Below, in pieces: positions 30,333-43,870 of a stretch of DNA of 64,000 nucleotides. Source of the stretch: Certhia americana (taxonomy: Eukaryota > Chordata > Aves > Passeriformes > Certhiidae); assembly GCA_018697195.1 (NCBI GenBank), contig CM031857.1, forward strand, positions 52,969,471 through 53,033,470. The letters are read 5' to 3'. The translations under genes were made by a program, and so were the position numbers. The notes under the pieces are model-generated. The model ran no database searches. It was given only the letters and a program-made list of their open reading frames with translations, and had not been told where the DNA came from. Position 1 is the first letter of the stretch; the number at the start of each line of letters is the position of its first letter.

Positions 30333-33300
30333 TTGGAGCAAAGGTTGTTCTCAGGGGCAGAATACAACTTGCACACATAGCCACCACATCACCTTTAGAT
30401 TATACCCAATATTTGGAATTCCGCTACTCCATCATTAAAAACAATATATTAGGATGAATGCAGTCTTGAAGTGTTCCTCTTCATCTTAGAGGTGATAGGT
30501 ATTCCATGTGATAGTTGGAATTAATAAGATCCATGGTCTGCCTGTTTTACGCAACTCTTAAGCTGCATAAGATACTTTGTCTTAAGAATTTGCTAAGGTA
30601 TTTGGGATTAAGCTTTTTCTTGCTCTGATTTTTTTTCATCTGGCATTGTTCAGCTGGTGCTGGACTATGACAGATGGATCATGGCAGCACTGGTATGACC
30701 AGCTGGTGATTTGCTAGTGTTTTCTTTTTACTATGATCAGTGGGTTTGTGTCCACAGGCTTGGATGAATTTCCTAGGGCACTGGCCATCAATATAGTCCA
30801 TCTGATATACAAAAACCTCCATAAACCTTGTGCCCTTGCACAGAACACTTGGCAGGTGATAGTTCTTGCTGATTTGTGTCCCCACACTTTGGGACAAAGT
30901 TATTCAAAAAACATTTCTGCCATGGGTTGCAAGTATCTCTTCAAACTTAATGATCTAGGCCATGTTCTGTCAGAAGATAGGAAGGAAAGTGCCAAAAAAA
31001 CATATGTTACTCCATTCAGAGCTGGGATCTCCTGTTCTATTAAAATATTTTGATTCTTTTTCTAGTAATGTTTGTGATGGGGAGGGAAGAATTGTTCCTG
31101 TAGCACTTCAGTTCTGGAGGTGCTTTTGCTACTCTTGGCCAGGTTTGCATCCTCTTGAAAATGATCAGTTTAAACAACGTAATTGATACGTATTCAAGAA
31201 GAGTTTAAATGAAGATCTAGGTTTTGTCTCCCTGCTGTTGGTGCTTTTCACAATTGTCCGTATCTTTTGTGTTTTTGTCTTTGTACCTTTGTACCTCCCC
31301 TCTCAGACAGTATCTGCCCTGAGCTGAATGCCCCAAAAACTATTCTGCCTCTGAATGTGACCACTGAATCCCACTCAGCCAGGTGGGATAGCCAGAGCAC
31401 AGCATGTTCCAAACACATCCCTAGGTTCTGGCATGCCTCGAGGCTGCAGCTCTGTTTATGTGTGAGAGAAAGGGGACAGTGCTCAAAACTGTACATTTTT
31501 TGGCAATTGTGTCACCCTGAGACTCCTCTCCAAACAGAATTTCATACTGAAGTTGCTGAAGAACACTTTTGCTGAGTGTGTGGGCATCTTTTTGCTACTA
31601 GAACCTGCAACATGGATGGGTGCTGACAGAAAATCTCACCATCTTATTTGAGTTACTATTACAGAATTAGGCATGTGCATAATTAAAATACTGATGAGAA
31701 GAGAGAAGAAAAGGATTCCAGTGTTTTTCTGCCCTGGGCTGTGTTCATGTTCATAGTGCCAAGGTTTTATGCACTGGAGTATCTCTTTGTTATTGTTTTA
31801 AGAATGCATTTTGATGTGCAGAGCCAGACTGCCTCAGCATGTGTGACCTTCCCTGTAACCTCTCGTCTGTCCTTGTAAAACAGAGATGTCTCTGGTAATC
31901 TGGCTTTGACAGAGGGTGAGGGTCCCCCTGCTGTCCAGCACAGAAGCTTCAGTGTGAAATTAGGTTCGCTTTTATGAGTAAGAGACAAAGGGGGGAAAAT
32001 CAGATTCATAATTTGGATTCTGTGATTTTTTTCCTCCTTTTCTTAAAGATAATTTCAAGCCAGTCATCATCTTAGGAAATTCTAATTAAGCAAGTAAACC
32101 AGTTTTCCACTGAGAACATGCTCTATCATCTATCCCATGAATGCAGGCACCTTCTTTCTTTTTCTACCACATTAGCCCTTGTATGCTCCTCACTGAACAT
32201 GGATCAGCTCCAACAGAGCTATGGAGAACGTCCCTACATCTTAGGCCACTTACTGGGGAGGTGAGAGCTGGGGGTTCAAGGGCCTTGTGCTACCTGTGCT
32301 AGAGCAGGCAGTTAAGCAGAAAGGGAGCAGGAGAGAGGAAAAGGGAGCATCTCCAACCCTAGTGTCAGCTGTCTCCTCAGAGAAGGATTTAGCGTGGATG
32401 GCAGCACCCTCTGCATTAGCCCAAGACAGAACCCGGCCCCTGCCTGGCCCTGGCTCACCCTAGGCAGCTTCCCTACAACAGTGCTCCCATCTGTGCTGAA
32501 TCATTCCCTCATGGCTTTCATGGAAGAGCTCTCTGCATGGACACTGAAGGGATTCTCTCTGTCATGAGTATGTCCTCTAAATAACCTTGCTGCAACATGC
32601 AGTTATTTTCAGGCACTGCATCTTAGAAATTCAGCAGATGCTAGAGGTGTTCTGAGAATGCCAATCACACAGAGGAGTTGTTCATGACTGGCAGAGCTCC
32701 GTATGACCTAGATCTTTTGAAGAGATTGTTAGTGAGCCCTTTGAGTTATACCCCCAGGCTGTGGTAATGAAGGGCATCAAATAGGAGTCTATCGACCAAG
32801 GACACTGCTTGCAAGTGTTCCCTGCAGCACTGATCCCCAAAAGCTCTTTCCCAGTGTGCACTGGAATAATAGGCAAGATCTTTGTGAAAACATCTCATAT
32901 TTTGTTGTTTCAAATTTAGCTCAGTTGAAGTATTAGGGTATGTCAGGTCCCTCTAGCTTGTGTCATTGCTGAGTACTAGCTCTGAAGGGGCTGTGGCTAC
33001 AAATTTCTGTGACACCAGCTGTCTTTGAGAATCTAAAGACACTCCATGTACAAGAATCCAGCAGCTGAAGAGAGGTGAAGTCTGTAGAATAAATCATGTC
33101 CTGGAGGATTCAAAGTAATTTTGTCCTTTTGTGTTGAGCAACTCAGTATAATTACAATGCATGTAAGTGAGGTGAAATTGTAAGGGTCTTTGGAAGAAAC
33201 AGAATAAATATAGGCAGCTAATGAAAAGTTGGTAGCTGGACAAGATGTATGCTCTGGTTTGAATCTTGCAGTGCCATTAAGCTACAATGAAGGCAGAAGG

Positions 33301-36300
33301 TGTCAACATCATCTTAAGTAATGCAGGAAGTCCTCTGAGGTAATACATAGAAAAATACATGGTTATCTGTTGCTCCAGTTTGAGGGGGTGTATTAAAAAT
33401 ATTAGATTCGCACCTAGTGGGTGTCTTGAAAATTTTCACAGCTGTAGGGTCATTTTGTAGTTCTGCTTGGGTAAATTTGGGAGAGTGCCTCCTGTGAAGC
33501 TGCATAAAGTCAGTGGAATGGCTCTTTAACTATTGTGAGTTGGACAGGTAGAAAAACATGTTCTGGAAGAAATTTGAGGGCAAATCATGACAAATGAGTC
33601 CAGCTGCTTCAGACGAGACCGAGAAGTAGAAGCTAAAGCCTGTTGATTAATTAGCAGCAATTTAGTGCATGGTGACAAGTTTTCTACTATCAGGCTTGTC
33701 ACATTAAAATATTGTCCATCTTTCATAAGGCAAGACCAGGCCTCACCCCCTGAATGACTCAATGACTATGATACCCTGAGTCCTCACAGAAGGTGAGGTA
33801 GCATATTAGAGACAATATAAAAAGAATTTATGGAATTAAAAGTGATGTATTCCACCCTTTTATTAAAGTGAGATTAGGAAGGGAACAAGACTTTGCCAAA
33901 CATCTTATGGGCACTGACAAAGAGACACAGCACATGACACTGAAGTAAAGTGTGTGATTGGACCCAAAACTTCCAGTTGAGTGCTGGGGACTGTCACTTA
34001 CTGCATCAGCTCTTGAAGATTTCTAGAAAGGAAACTAAAACTGTGCCTTGGCCACACGGTGGCAGTTCGTTCCTAGCTATTCTGCAACTCTCCTATTTCT
34101 GTGAGCAACAAGAGGACTGAGGATGAAAGTGAAAGGGAAGTTTTGTCCTGCTTCATCAAGAGACAGTCAGTGTGTGTGTATCTGTTATTCACTTCTGGGC
34201 TCCTTATTTCCCAGGCAGTTGTTTGGCAGTTTCCAATCAGTGTTAGTCCTTTAAATGAGTTTACTTTTCCAGGGAGATGACTTCCTTAGGATATAAACAG
34301 CCATGACATCATAGGGGATGCTGAGACCTCAGTAAATCATGGCTGAGATGGTGACCACTTGCCTTTGACTGTGTCTGGAAACAAATGGACAAAGTAATGT
34401 CATCGCTAGGAGTAATGCAATTTCTCTAAGGTACAGAAAATAAAAAGATGGATTATAAATAACAAGCAGAGGAATTTAAGATTTAGAAGTTCAGTCTTGA
34501 GACAGGTCTGAGGTAAGGATTCTGACCTGATTCTGAAGTTTCTTCCAAGGCCCAGGAGAATCAATATATGAGGTTTCCAGCTTCTTGGGGTTTGCAGTGC
34601 TCTAATTCCAGAATTTGCTAATCCAAGCAGTTTGATTAGTCAAAAAACAACCTGCTCCAGCTCCTGCATCAGCTGCTGCTGTGTCTTCCAGGGTCATGTT
34701 TACATTCAGGACATGAATACTAAACTTCTACAATTTCTTTCCTCTGTTTTATGCCAAAATACTAATTTAAAGGGAAGATGTCCTTGCACTGCTTGTGACT
34801 ACAAGTCAGCAATGGCAGATTTAGATGGCTCTATCATCTCAAAATGTTCAGACTAATGAGGTTCCCTGCATTAAAAAGGCCCATCAGTCCTGGCACTGCT
34901 CACATGCAGGCTCTCTGTCTGTGCTTGGTTGTGGCTTGATGTGGCACTGAGTTCTTTTTAACAGACAAACCTGCTGCCATCATATTCAGGTATTTGTATG
35001 TGGAACAGCAAGGAGAGAAGGGGCTTGATCAAGAGTAAACTATGTTAAAGCTAGCTTTAGTATCACTTCACTGAGACAACTGATTCATAGCATTCTTACC
35101 CTTCAATAACCACTTTTCAGTTTCCAGTATGCAGAATTAATTTTATCACCCTCACATCATTGCTGTGCCAGGAAAGGGAGGAGTTCAGTGGAAGGACTCC
35201 GGAGCAAGCAGAGCTGACCTGTAATTACAGTTCAATAAACCAAGTGAGTACACTTGGGGCAAGATTTGCATTCACCCTAAGTGGGATTTTCAAAAGGCAC
35301 GTAACTAGCATCAGTGGGAGTAAAGTGACTCTGACAAATGCACTGGTGCCTGACTGCTACTGGAAAAGCTGGTCTGGAGCCAAGCTTGCGCAAACACATC
35401 TTCACTTCTAGGAATTAAATTAGACTCATGAGAAGTCCAGAATTAGCCCAGTCTGTCTGCCTGTAAGCCTACTAACTTTAAGCCCTGGAGTTACGTCATT
35501 CTGAGAGAAAGGACTGTCCCACACCTCTGTCAGATCTCTTCAGCCCTTGCTGCTCTCTTCCTGCAGGGTTGTGGTTGTTACTGGTCTTCCGATTTAATTT
35601 GAGACCCAAGAATTTGTTGACAATGTTCCTCAAAGTTCAGTTACTCAAAAAATTAGAATTTGTATAAATGCTTTATGAAATTGAGAAATGCTGCTGCTCT
35701 TATGTTCACACAGCTATGTCTGAGGGCTCTTGCAAGAGGCATTCAAACTGATGATTTATTTAAAAAAAAAGGAAAAAAAAAAGACATGAAGAAGAAAAAG
35801 AACTCAAATCTGCTGTGCCAAAACAGCAACAAGCAGGAGTAACTTGATTGCTGCAAAGAGAGGAGAGCAGAAGCTGCAGAAGCAGACAATCTAACCCCAA
35901 TGAACTTCTTCCAAAATCACTGTTTAGCACAAAAATATGAAATGAGAGAACAAAAATCCAACAGCAAGGTTTCAATGTCAGATAAAAATGCCAATTTTTG
36001 TGTGGCTTTCCCAAAAATACCAGTTGCCTTTCATTCAAATCTGATATGAGATCTATTAATTTCCTTTTTCTAGTCTGTCAATAGTTCAGCTATACTGGTT
36101 CTAAAATGATTTAAATTTCCCAGAGGTTATTTTCTTGTAACTGTCTTTAGTTGCACTCTTCCTTCAAAATTTACTGTTTTCTTTATGGAAACTTGAATTA
36201 TTGATGTGAAGAATTTAGGGCCGGGGGTCAAAATGAGCAGAACTATTAAAAAACCTGAATGTACACAAAAATGAGTGTACTCAAAAAGTGTTGGTTTTTT

Positions 36301-38431
36301 GGGGTGCTTGCCATCACGCTTTAACTAGAATTTCCTGAGTTCTGTTTTTACCTTTTTATTCCATGAGGTACAATATGTTAGTGTTTTCCCTTCCTTTAGT
36401 ATAGATTTATCAATTCATGTCTGAAATGTCGTTACAGATACCTTTGGCAAAGACACCTTCAAAAACTCATATATTTTATCCTCCAGAAAAGAAGTACCAG
36501 CCCAAATGAGAATTTTTTTAATGGGGTGAAAGGGAGTTAAAATCTATTCATGTGGTGAGAAGAATTGGGGCCCCAACAGCTCTGCACTTCACAATTATAA
36601 TTAATTCTGAGCAGCTTGTGCCAAAATACAGTGCTGAGTCCTATTCCCAAAGAAGTCGAGTGACTTGTGCTCAGTGTAAACCAGGAAAGAACTCAGAAGA
36701 GGCGAAGACATCTCACATCAGTGGTGACAGATTCATTTGCCCATGAGGTTAATAATGCCTTTACCTATTGCCAGGTTTATCTTTCCTCTCTGGGGTTTCA
36801 TGCATTGAGTGTGATAAAACAGATTCATTTGTTTTGCCAGCCTGTCAGGAGGCAGCAAACAGCTGGCACAGACTTGACTCAGTGGTGACCCTCCACCCTC
36901 TCCTAGGTGGAGAAAAGCGGTGAGCAATGCCACACCAAATGCCAACAATCTTCTAAAGGAGATGGCCTTGACTGGAAGAACTTCCTGAGCCTGGGCTGTG
37001 GCATGGGCTGGGAAATACTCCACTGGGAAGCTCACGCAACTCATCTCTCCACAGCCCTGGTTCATTTACAGGAAGGATGATTTTATTAACAGACCACAGA
37101 AAGTACATTTTATCAATGTACTCAAAGCTCAAAATATCCTCAACGAGTTCATAACATGTCATTAACTGATCTCATTACTTTTTGGGCGTGTTCTTGTTCA
37201 GCAGAAATCTTAAATAACAGGCCCATGGCAATGCACAGCTTAACAATGACAAGAGCTAAGTAAAAATGAGTAGTTAGGTTTCTCACTAGTAATTTTTGAA
37301 ACAAGAGTTTCAGTGCCTGCTAGGTGGTTTGCACAACTCTGTTCCTTAGGAAGGAATTTCCATCCCAATCTACATTGCATGACTTAATTATTAATATGAA
37401 GACTAAACACAGACAGATGGCAAAATAAACTCTGTTAGGTTGGTGTGAATCTGAAGTTCCTTCCACCAACATAACTGGGTGCAGATATTGAGCCAAAACA
37501 TATAGAAAGCTCTTGATGTAAGTCTGAGATGTCACAGTTTGTGCAAAAAAAAAAAAGACCTGAGAGTCAAGTTCTTGGCCTCTGGGGCCCGTATATCAAA
37601 CCAGAGTGGATGGTGACATTTGGAGAGATTTTCTGGCTCTTTTCAGCATGCACACACATGCTTAAGTTGGGCCTCACTCTCATTTTTTTCTGGATCTGGC
37701 AGCTTGCTTTCTATGCTGAGCTGATAGTAGTTTTGTCTTTCAGATGTTTACTTGTATTGTGCCTGCACGCTCGCCAGAAACACTCAGGCTGTTCTGCCTG
37801 TGCTCTGATTTTTTGCTCTCAGACTCTGAAATGGTTTTGCATACAGTGTGTTTTATTTCTCCTTCGCCCCCACCCCTGCTCCTCACCTCCCACTATAACT
37901 GTATTTCTCTGGTAGTGGCTTATTGCACTAATATCAGGAGAACAGGAAGAAAAATGTAATGATAGGTGTAGCCAAAATACAAGAGCATACAGAGAAAGTG
38001 GACTGACTGATATAAGAATTTTCTATTAGGTATAAAAAAATTGCAGACACGTGAACTCTTCTTGACAGGGTCCATGGGCTCCTTTTCAATCTGTATAACT
38101 CTGTCTGGAGTCACTCTTACCAGCTAAGGAACTTGTGCATCCTGCACAAGCCATGGCTCAGCTCCCTGTGCAGTTACCAGAGGCTGATAGCCATTCATGT
38201 AGGATATTCTTCTCGGGGGTGGGATGGGCAGGATGAATCACCTTCTCAAAATACCTTTCTTTTACAATCCATAAAGGGCTCTAGCCAATTAACTCTAACT
38301 GCATGCATGACTTCTAACAATCCAAAGGTAGGTGAAATGAATTGCAAATCTTTTTTTTGCAACATGTGTGATATCTCAGAGCAGTTCAGCCTGACTGTAG
38401 CCTAAATATACCTCTGTCTCTCCCTCTGCAG
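30333..38431. other. Stretch between C13orf42 and GUCY1B2 remains
   Basis: Eight kilobases without a recognisable functional gene. The first exons of the GUCY1B2 pseudogene (start codon and first ~50 residues) would be expected here, but I could not find them with confidence. Weak candidates lie near 37609-37640 and 37830-37860. An A-rich patch at 35760-35800 is simple sequence. Confidence 0.5.
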
Positions 38432-38551
38432 TTTTCATGCTGCTTTGTTGATTCTTACGAGGCAATCAGGAAATAATTGAAAATTAAATCAATGTCAAGT
38501 AGCTGCACTGGGAAGGTGTTTGAATTTACTCCTGGCTGCTTTATGTCATTG
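38432..38551 (+). pseudogene. GUCY1B2: GUCY1B2 pseudo-exon, HNOB domain part 1
   Basis: A strong acceptor, ctctccctctgcag, precedes a piece reading C-C-F-V-D-S-Y-E-A-I-R-K, which fits the family's EACKVLD..MEAILK. It then hits TAA at 38474-38476. Later, in shifted frames, come K-MS-S and LG..L...LAALCH, fitting the family's GGNL..F...LDALH. A gtgttg donor-like site follows at 38552. Several residues are deleted relative to the family. Confidence 0.6.
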
Positions 38552-39845
38552 GTGTTGAAGATATAGAAAGCAATCATGACAGGACCTATCTCTATCAGGA
38601 GTTTCACCTGGAAGATGAGCGACATCTATTTTTTATTTCAAACTGGGAATCCAAACTCTACTTTTGACATCTTGGTGTTAACCACTCCTATAAACTTATG
38701 CTGTCTCCCTTTCCTTCTCATTCTTCCCCTGCTCCCACTGGGCCAGAGATTCTTTCTTACTCAGGTTTTTGTAGTACCCAACACACCAGGACCAAGGTCT
38801 TGCCAGGGCCCTCTGGAAGTTTCTCAAAAGATGCAGAGGGACACATGCTCTGAAGAATGATTGACAATTCTTGTATCTATGGCATCAATTGATCTTCTTT
38901 CTCAACAGGGGAGGAGAAGAGAGCTCTGCACTGAGTTGAAAATACATAGGATAAAAGAGATATAACTCTCTAAAGAGATAAGGCTAAAGGACTATATTTT
39001 CTTCATATTTTTTCCATTGCTATTTTTTCCACTTGTGTTTATGTTTGAGGAATCATTGTGCTTCATATTCTTCAAAGACTAGACAGGAATCAGAAATATC
39101 TTCATGACCTGTGCTCTGTACGATGATGTTACTGATACAAGTAACACATGTGAGTAAGTAAAGACATTTTGCTCATTCTCTATGGCTTGTAGAGCAAATC
39201 TCTGCCAGTGTCTTCTGGCAGACCCTTCTGTCAAACCAAGATGTTGAGTTGTTAGGAAGTTCAGACTTCTGTATGTCAGTGTCCACACCTAAGTGAGAAG
39301 TCTAAGCTCCAGGATGATGAAGATCTAGTCAATAGATCAGGTGAAGTCTGTGGTAATTCAGCTCACCAGATGTATACAGCAACTCCAGGAATTAAGTCAC
39401 TCCACAGACCCTGTCTACTCATTCAGGAGGATCCCAGTTTAGGGTGCCTTTAAGCCTGTCCTAGAGGCTGTCCCTACAGAGTGGTGGAGATACGGACATG
39501 ACCGCTCAGCACATGGAGAGCACAGCACCTCTGTGTGAAGGGGCATTCCTTATCTCTGAATTCACACTTGCACAAGATCAATAGCCTTCCTTGCTTCTCC
39601 CTGTAGATAACCAAAACTTGTGAGAGAGAAGCAGCCCTTCCATGGGGTTTGTCCCTAACTAGCCTTGATTTTCATTAACAACATCTTAAAATAAAAATAG
39701 ATATCTCCGTGAAGCAAGCAGAGGGAAAGGGATGCCTCATTCCAGTAGGTTAGTTTATTTTCCTGCTCTTTGCTCAAGGTACATCTAGATCAAACAGGGA
39801 GCATGCTGATTCCGCCAGCAGATTCTATGTCAAAGCTTTTCTTAG

Positions 39846-39971
39846 TGTCTGTAGCTCTTTGGAAGTTCTGCTCTGAAATGAATGCACTATCTTTTCATTT
39901 GGAGAGGAGGACATGCAGAGCAATGCTTCTTCACTGCTCTTTTGCCAGGGGCTTTTGTGATGTCATTCCAG
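39846..39971 (+). pseudogene. GUCY1B2: GUCY1B2 pseudo-exon, HNOB domain part 2 (open)
   Basis: This exon is still open. It reads EMNALSFHLER, then MLLHCSFARGFCDVIPG, closely following the family's EMNAPSFRVER and MLLHYY..RHGLCHIVPG. The acceptor is ttttcttag at 39845. The exon ends CCA-G and is followed by GCAAGT, a GC-type donor. The conserved YY of the LLHYYS motif is C-S here. Confidence 0.8.
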
Positions 39972-42199
39972 GCAAGTGCTATCTCACTTTTACTGCACCT
40001 GGCCAGGCATACCCTGACAGTCTGGCTTTGAGGAGAATTGAAAAGGGGACACTTACTGAGGAAGAGTAGTCACATGCAGGAATTCATAATGCAAAATACT
40101 TCAATTTTTCAGCTCCAGGCACCTCCTATTCCTCCCAGAATTTAATGGTCACTTCTCTTAGTCCTAAGACTTTAATTTGATCATATCCAAATAGCAGTGG
40201 TTATGCAGCTGGTGCATGCAGTGACAGATACTCTATAAATACCATAGGCAGAAAAAAAATTGCAATAACATTTAAAGAGTCAGATGAACATTGTATTTTT
40301 TTTATATATATAATTTTTAGTTAGGTGTGTGAGACACAACTTTCTCTCCCAGGTTTTATGAATGCAGTCATAAAATTGCCTGGTGTTTCCATTTCAGAAA
40401 GACACATCATCTTGCGCATACACTCCCTACCCCCTGTTCTACCCCAGCACGTGCACACAGAATCTTCATGATTTGAAGTTTTTTACTCTGGATGAAATTA
40501 TGATCCAGATGTTGAATTTGGGGTTCTTCTGGTGTAAATCTGGAATCATTATGTCTTGACTCATATTCTTTGAGTTTTACAAATCTGTAGGAATATAAAT
40601 TATTATTAAATCTTGCTATAGTTGTTACCTTATGTGGCATATTATATACTTAATTTTCCCATTGATGTGCTAGGTAGAGAGCACAAGAGCTAAAATGTAG
40701 GTTGAACCAGAGAGAGAAGAGAAAATACGTTTAATCAATAAAATTGGGTGGGATTTGACATGGAATAATTTACTTTAGTCATTAAGACATAATATGAAGC
40801 TATGACTGCTGTTAAATAAGGCCATCTAGAGCCTGTTGCCAGAGTTCTTCAACAGTGAGTGCCAATGGAAATTTTTAATCAAGAAGTAGACTGCAAAGAG
40901 AGAGAGAAACATGTAGTATTTCTTGTGCTGCAGAAGTTTAATAGCCCAAAGAGGAAAAGAATAGACACAAATTCAGAAAATTGAGCCTTTCATAAAGGTA
41001 ATGAAGTGCATTCAATGATTTACAGAAATGAGGAAAATTGCTTACAATTTTCTCTTCCAGTCTGGCATTTTTTTCATCTACCAGAAATATTTCAGTGATA
41101 ACACATATTATAGCCTTGAAGTCTAAGGAGGGGTGGGGATGAAGGAGTTGGATTGTCTTTAATCTTGCCATTCACACAGGGCAATTTTCTGTGAGCCAAA
41201 TCAAGGCAAGTGACTGTATTTTATACAGGTGTAAATGACTGAAGGGTATTTTCAAGTGTGATTCAGCTGTCATATTTCGGATGTCTATTTTCAGATGAGA
41301 TGAATTGCACTGCAGAAATTCTTGTTCCTTCTTATTTGCTATAAAGGAGCCTGGGGTGATCAGCTCAGATAATGGGAAAACATAACAAAAACTTACAAGA
41401 GAGTACTTGAGAATAAGTGTACGAGCATGTAATGAAAGAATGCATCATCACCCTTTCACAGACTGAAGCAAAATTAATCTTGCATGCACCACTGCCATCT
41501 CATGTTTTGTAAGTGCTTACTTGTCTTTCAGCCTTTGTGTTATCTAAGTTCATCATGTTAAAACAGTCTTCTAAGATGATTCATGTCATACAGAGGAACA
41601 TGTGCGCACTCACATATGTTCTTCTCTATGCTGTTCCCCAGACAGCACAAGCTGAAACTTCTCAGCAGACAAAGCTCTGTTCAACATTGTCATGAAATTG
41701 AGAAAAGAAATCCTGCTGGGATATCGTGCAGAGTGTGTGAAATTAAGGCAAGGTGAGAGAACATCCTCTTTATCTCCTGTACAAGGATCAGAATGAGTTA
41801 TGGGTCTCAGCAGTGCAGACACTTTCCCACGAGGGAGACAGCCTGCTGAATATAAATATTGTAAGCAGTGAGTCACCAGAGGTGATGTCATTGATTTATG
41901 CAAGGATTGCAGAGTTTGGATTTGGTGGGAGAAGTTTTCTTGTCTAAATGCAGCCAGACCATGATACACAGTGAGTTTATTTTCTTCTGGTTGTCGTAGA
42001 CTTTTTGCTTAACTCATGTTTGTGGTGCATTGGGTTATCTTTTCAGGAAAAATATGTATTCGGGATCCCCCTTCATTTCTTTCAATTATTTTGTGTACAT
42101 TTGTCCTGAAAGGAAGTTGGTTTTTCAGCAGTTATATAATTGCTGTGATTGCTTATACAGCTAAAGGGGGAGACAAGAATGGTCCCGTTAGCTTTCCAG

Positions 42200-42325
42200 A
42201 GAAGTGCCTGAAGTGAAAAAATGCAACACATCTTTGATAACAGTTGTCAGATGGGACATTGATGTCTGGAATGACAATGAAGAGGAAGAAACTATTTATT
42301 CTTTGTCAGAATGGCAATTCCACAA
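42200..42325 (+). pseudogene. GUCY1B2: GUCY1B2 pseudo-exon, end of HNOB domain
   Basis: The acceptor gctttccag ends at 42199. In one frame it reads EVPEVKK, then WDIDVWNDNEEEET, fitting the family's DILDMNEEVERT. The upstream piece F-D-N-S-C-Q-M (family FDSDVTM) is in another frame, and K-L-F-I-L-C-Q (family VVFLIVQ) in a third. It lies within the poorly assembled left copy, so some indels may be sequencing errors. Confidence 0.6.
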
Positions 42326-42488
42326 GTTTTAGATAAGCCCTGCTGGTGGCTGCCTACTACCACCACTAGTGTTTATACACACACAGACATATGCATACAC
42401 TGGCTAGAGGAGACACCCCAGTTTCAAGGACCATTGATCTAGAACGTGCCAGAATTCATGTACAGTATATATTTCTATTCATTCCCAG

Positions 42489-42590
42489 ATGTGCTGCAGT
42501 TCAGTGTTTTTGGGTGACTGTCTTTGGCTTCTTTTTCTTCTTTTTGAACTATTCCACCACTCAGCCACAGAATTTTGATAGGCTGTGGTA
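42489..42590 (+). pseudogene. GUCY1B2: Possible GUCY1B2 pseudo-exon (tentative)
   Basis: After a good acceptor (ttctattcattcccag, AG at 42487-42488) the frame reads D-V-L-Q-F-S-V-F-G and then stops, resembling the family's DVVRSIVMFG. It sits exactly where that exon is expected, between the HNOB end and the FCNAF exon. The match is short and could be chance. Confidence 0.35.
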
Positions 42591-43158
42591 GCCAAAATAC
42601 TGCCATTTCTACCAAACTACATGAACTGCAAGTATTGCTTTTCTGTGTTCATGGGAATATAAGATGAAGGTGACTCTTCATCTTGCAAGTCACTGGAGGG
42701 AGGTAGTCTCCAGTGTTACACAAAGAAGTTTTGTATAGCCATAAAACCCCCACATTTACGTTATTATGTGCAGGATCTTTTTCTGTCACCATTTTCACAA
42801 AACTGGTTTTCTGGACTTACTACAACCTCCAGAAAACAGTTTTCAATTTTCACATAAAAAATTATCCCATGAAAAAAATGTGAGAAGTTTTTACAAAACA
42901 GTTTTGTTAAGATATTTTGTTTTGTGGAAAATGAAAATATTTTTTCTGTTAATCAGTTGAGGCTCTGGTGCAAGTTTATTACAGATAAAGAAAGTTTCTG
43001 AAGGTACAAAGAACAGAAAGACATTCAAGACCTTCAACAAGGCCTTTTTTTTTTAACATCATTTATGCCTCTCAAAATCCTTTCCGTGGTCTTGGTGTCT
43101 ATTTTGTCTTATTATATTCTTTTACTTGTAACTTGTAATTTCTAATCCTGTTCTTCAG

Positions 43159-43285
43159 AGAAGCTTGGGGCTGAAGATAGAAGATTTTGCTGTGCATTTG
43201 CTTCCCCGTCTGTGTTTGATGAAGCAGTAGCGCAGTATATTTGGGTTAACATGGAACTTCAAAGAAACAAGTCTATGGGCTGGCT
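43159..43285 (+). pseudogene. GUCY1B2: GUCY1B2 pseudo-exon, linker/PAS start
   Basis: After the acceptor tgttcttcag it reads EKLGAEDRRFCCAF, then VFDEAV, and VNM further on. This fits the family's ERLWIEEKTFCNAF, VFDESL and GVNI in order and spacing. The 3' limit is uncertain because no donor is recognisable. Confidence 0.78.
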
Positions 43286-43870
43286 CCTTTTCTGCACCAA
43301 TTGCCCCATCCTATTGTGAAATTGATGCACTCATTTTTACCTCATGTTGGAAATTGAAGAACACCACATTGACAGCTTGCTGCTTGCATTAATGTACCTG
43401 GGAAAAGAAAATCAGCTTAGACAGCATTCCTAAAATGAGATGTATTTCATGGCTAGGAGAATGGAGCTCTGTCCTCTTCATCATTAATATTTCCCAAGGG
43501 AAGGGGCTGAGTTTGACAGATGTCACAGGTGGCTGTGGAGTCACAAATCTGTTAGAGATTAAAGTTCAGAAGTTAAGGATTTGTTTGGCTGAGGACCCCT
43601 CTACAGTCAGTGGGAGCGGAAGATCTTCCAGAACACCCCTCTTCAGAGGTTTAGAACTCAGAGTTTTTCAATTGCCTATCTTCCTCTATTGATTACAAAG
43701 GACTTAGGGAGGGAGACCTTGTCCTTACATTGTGTGATGAAGCCCTACATTAGCGGTTTAATGTGTCATGACAGTACTGATAAAACTTGTGTCACTGAGG
43801 TCTTTACCTCAAGACAATAGTATCAGCAGTCCCTTCTTCCAGGGGGATTCAAAACAGTGCACGTCTTCAG

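Noticed and set aside
40938..41171. Minus-strand frame containing SLNALHYL, resembling the HNOB motif NLDALHSYL
   Set aside because: Wrong strand relative to all other exons, short match, and a better plus-strand remnant of that motif is at 38432-38551.
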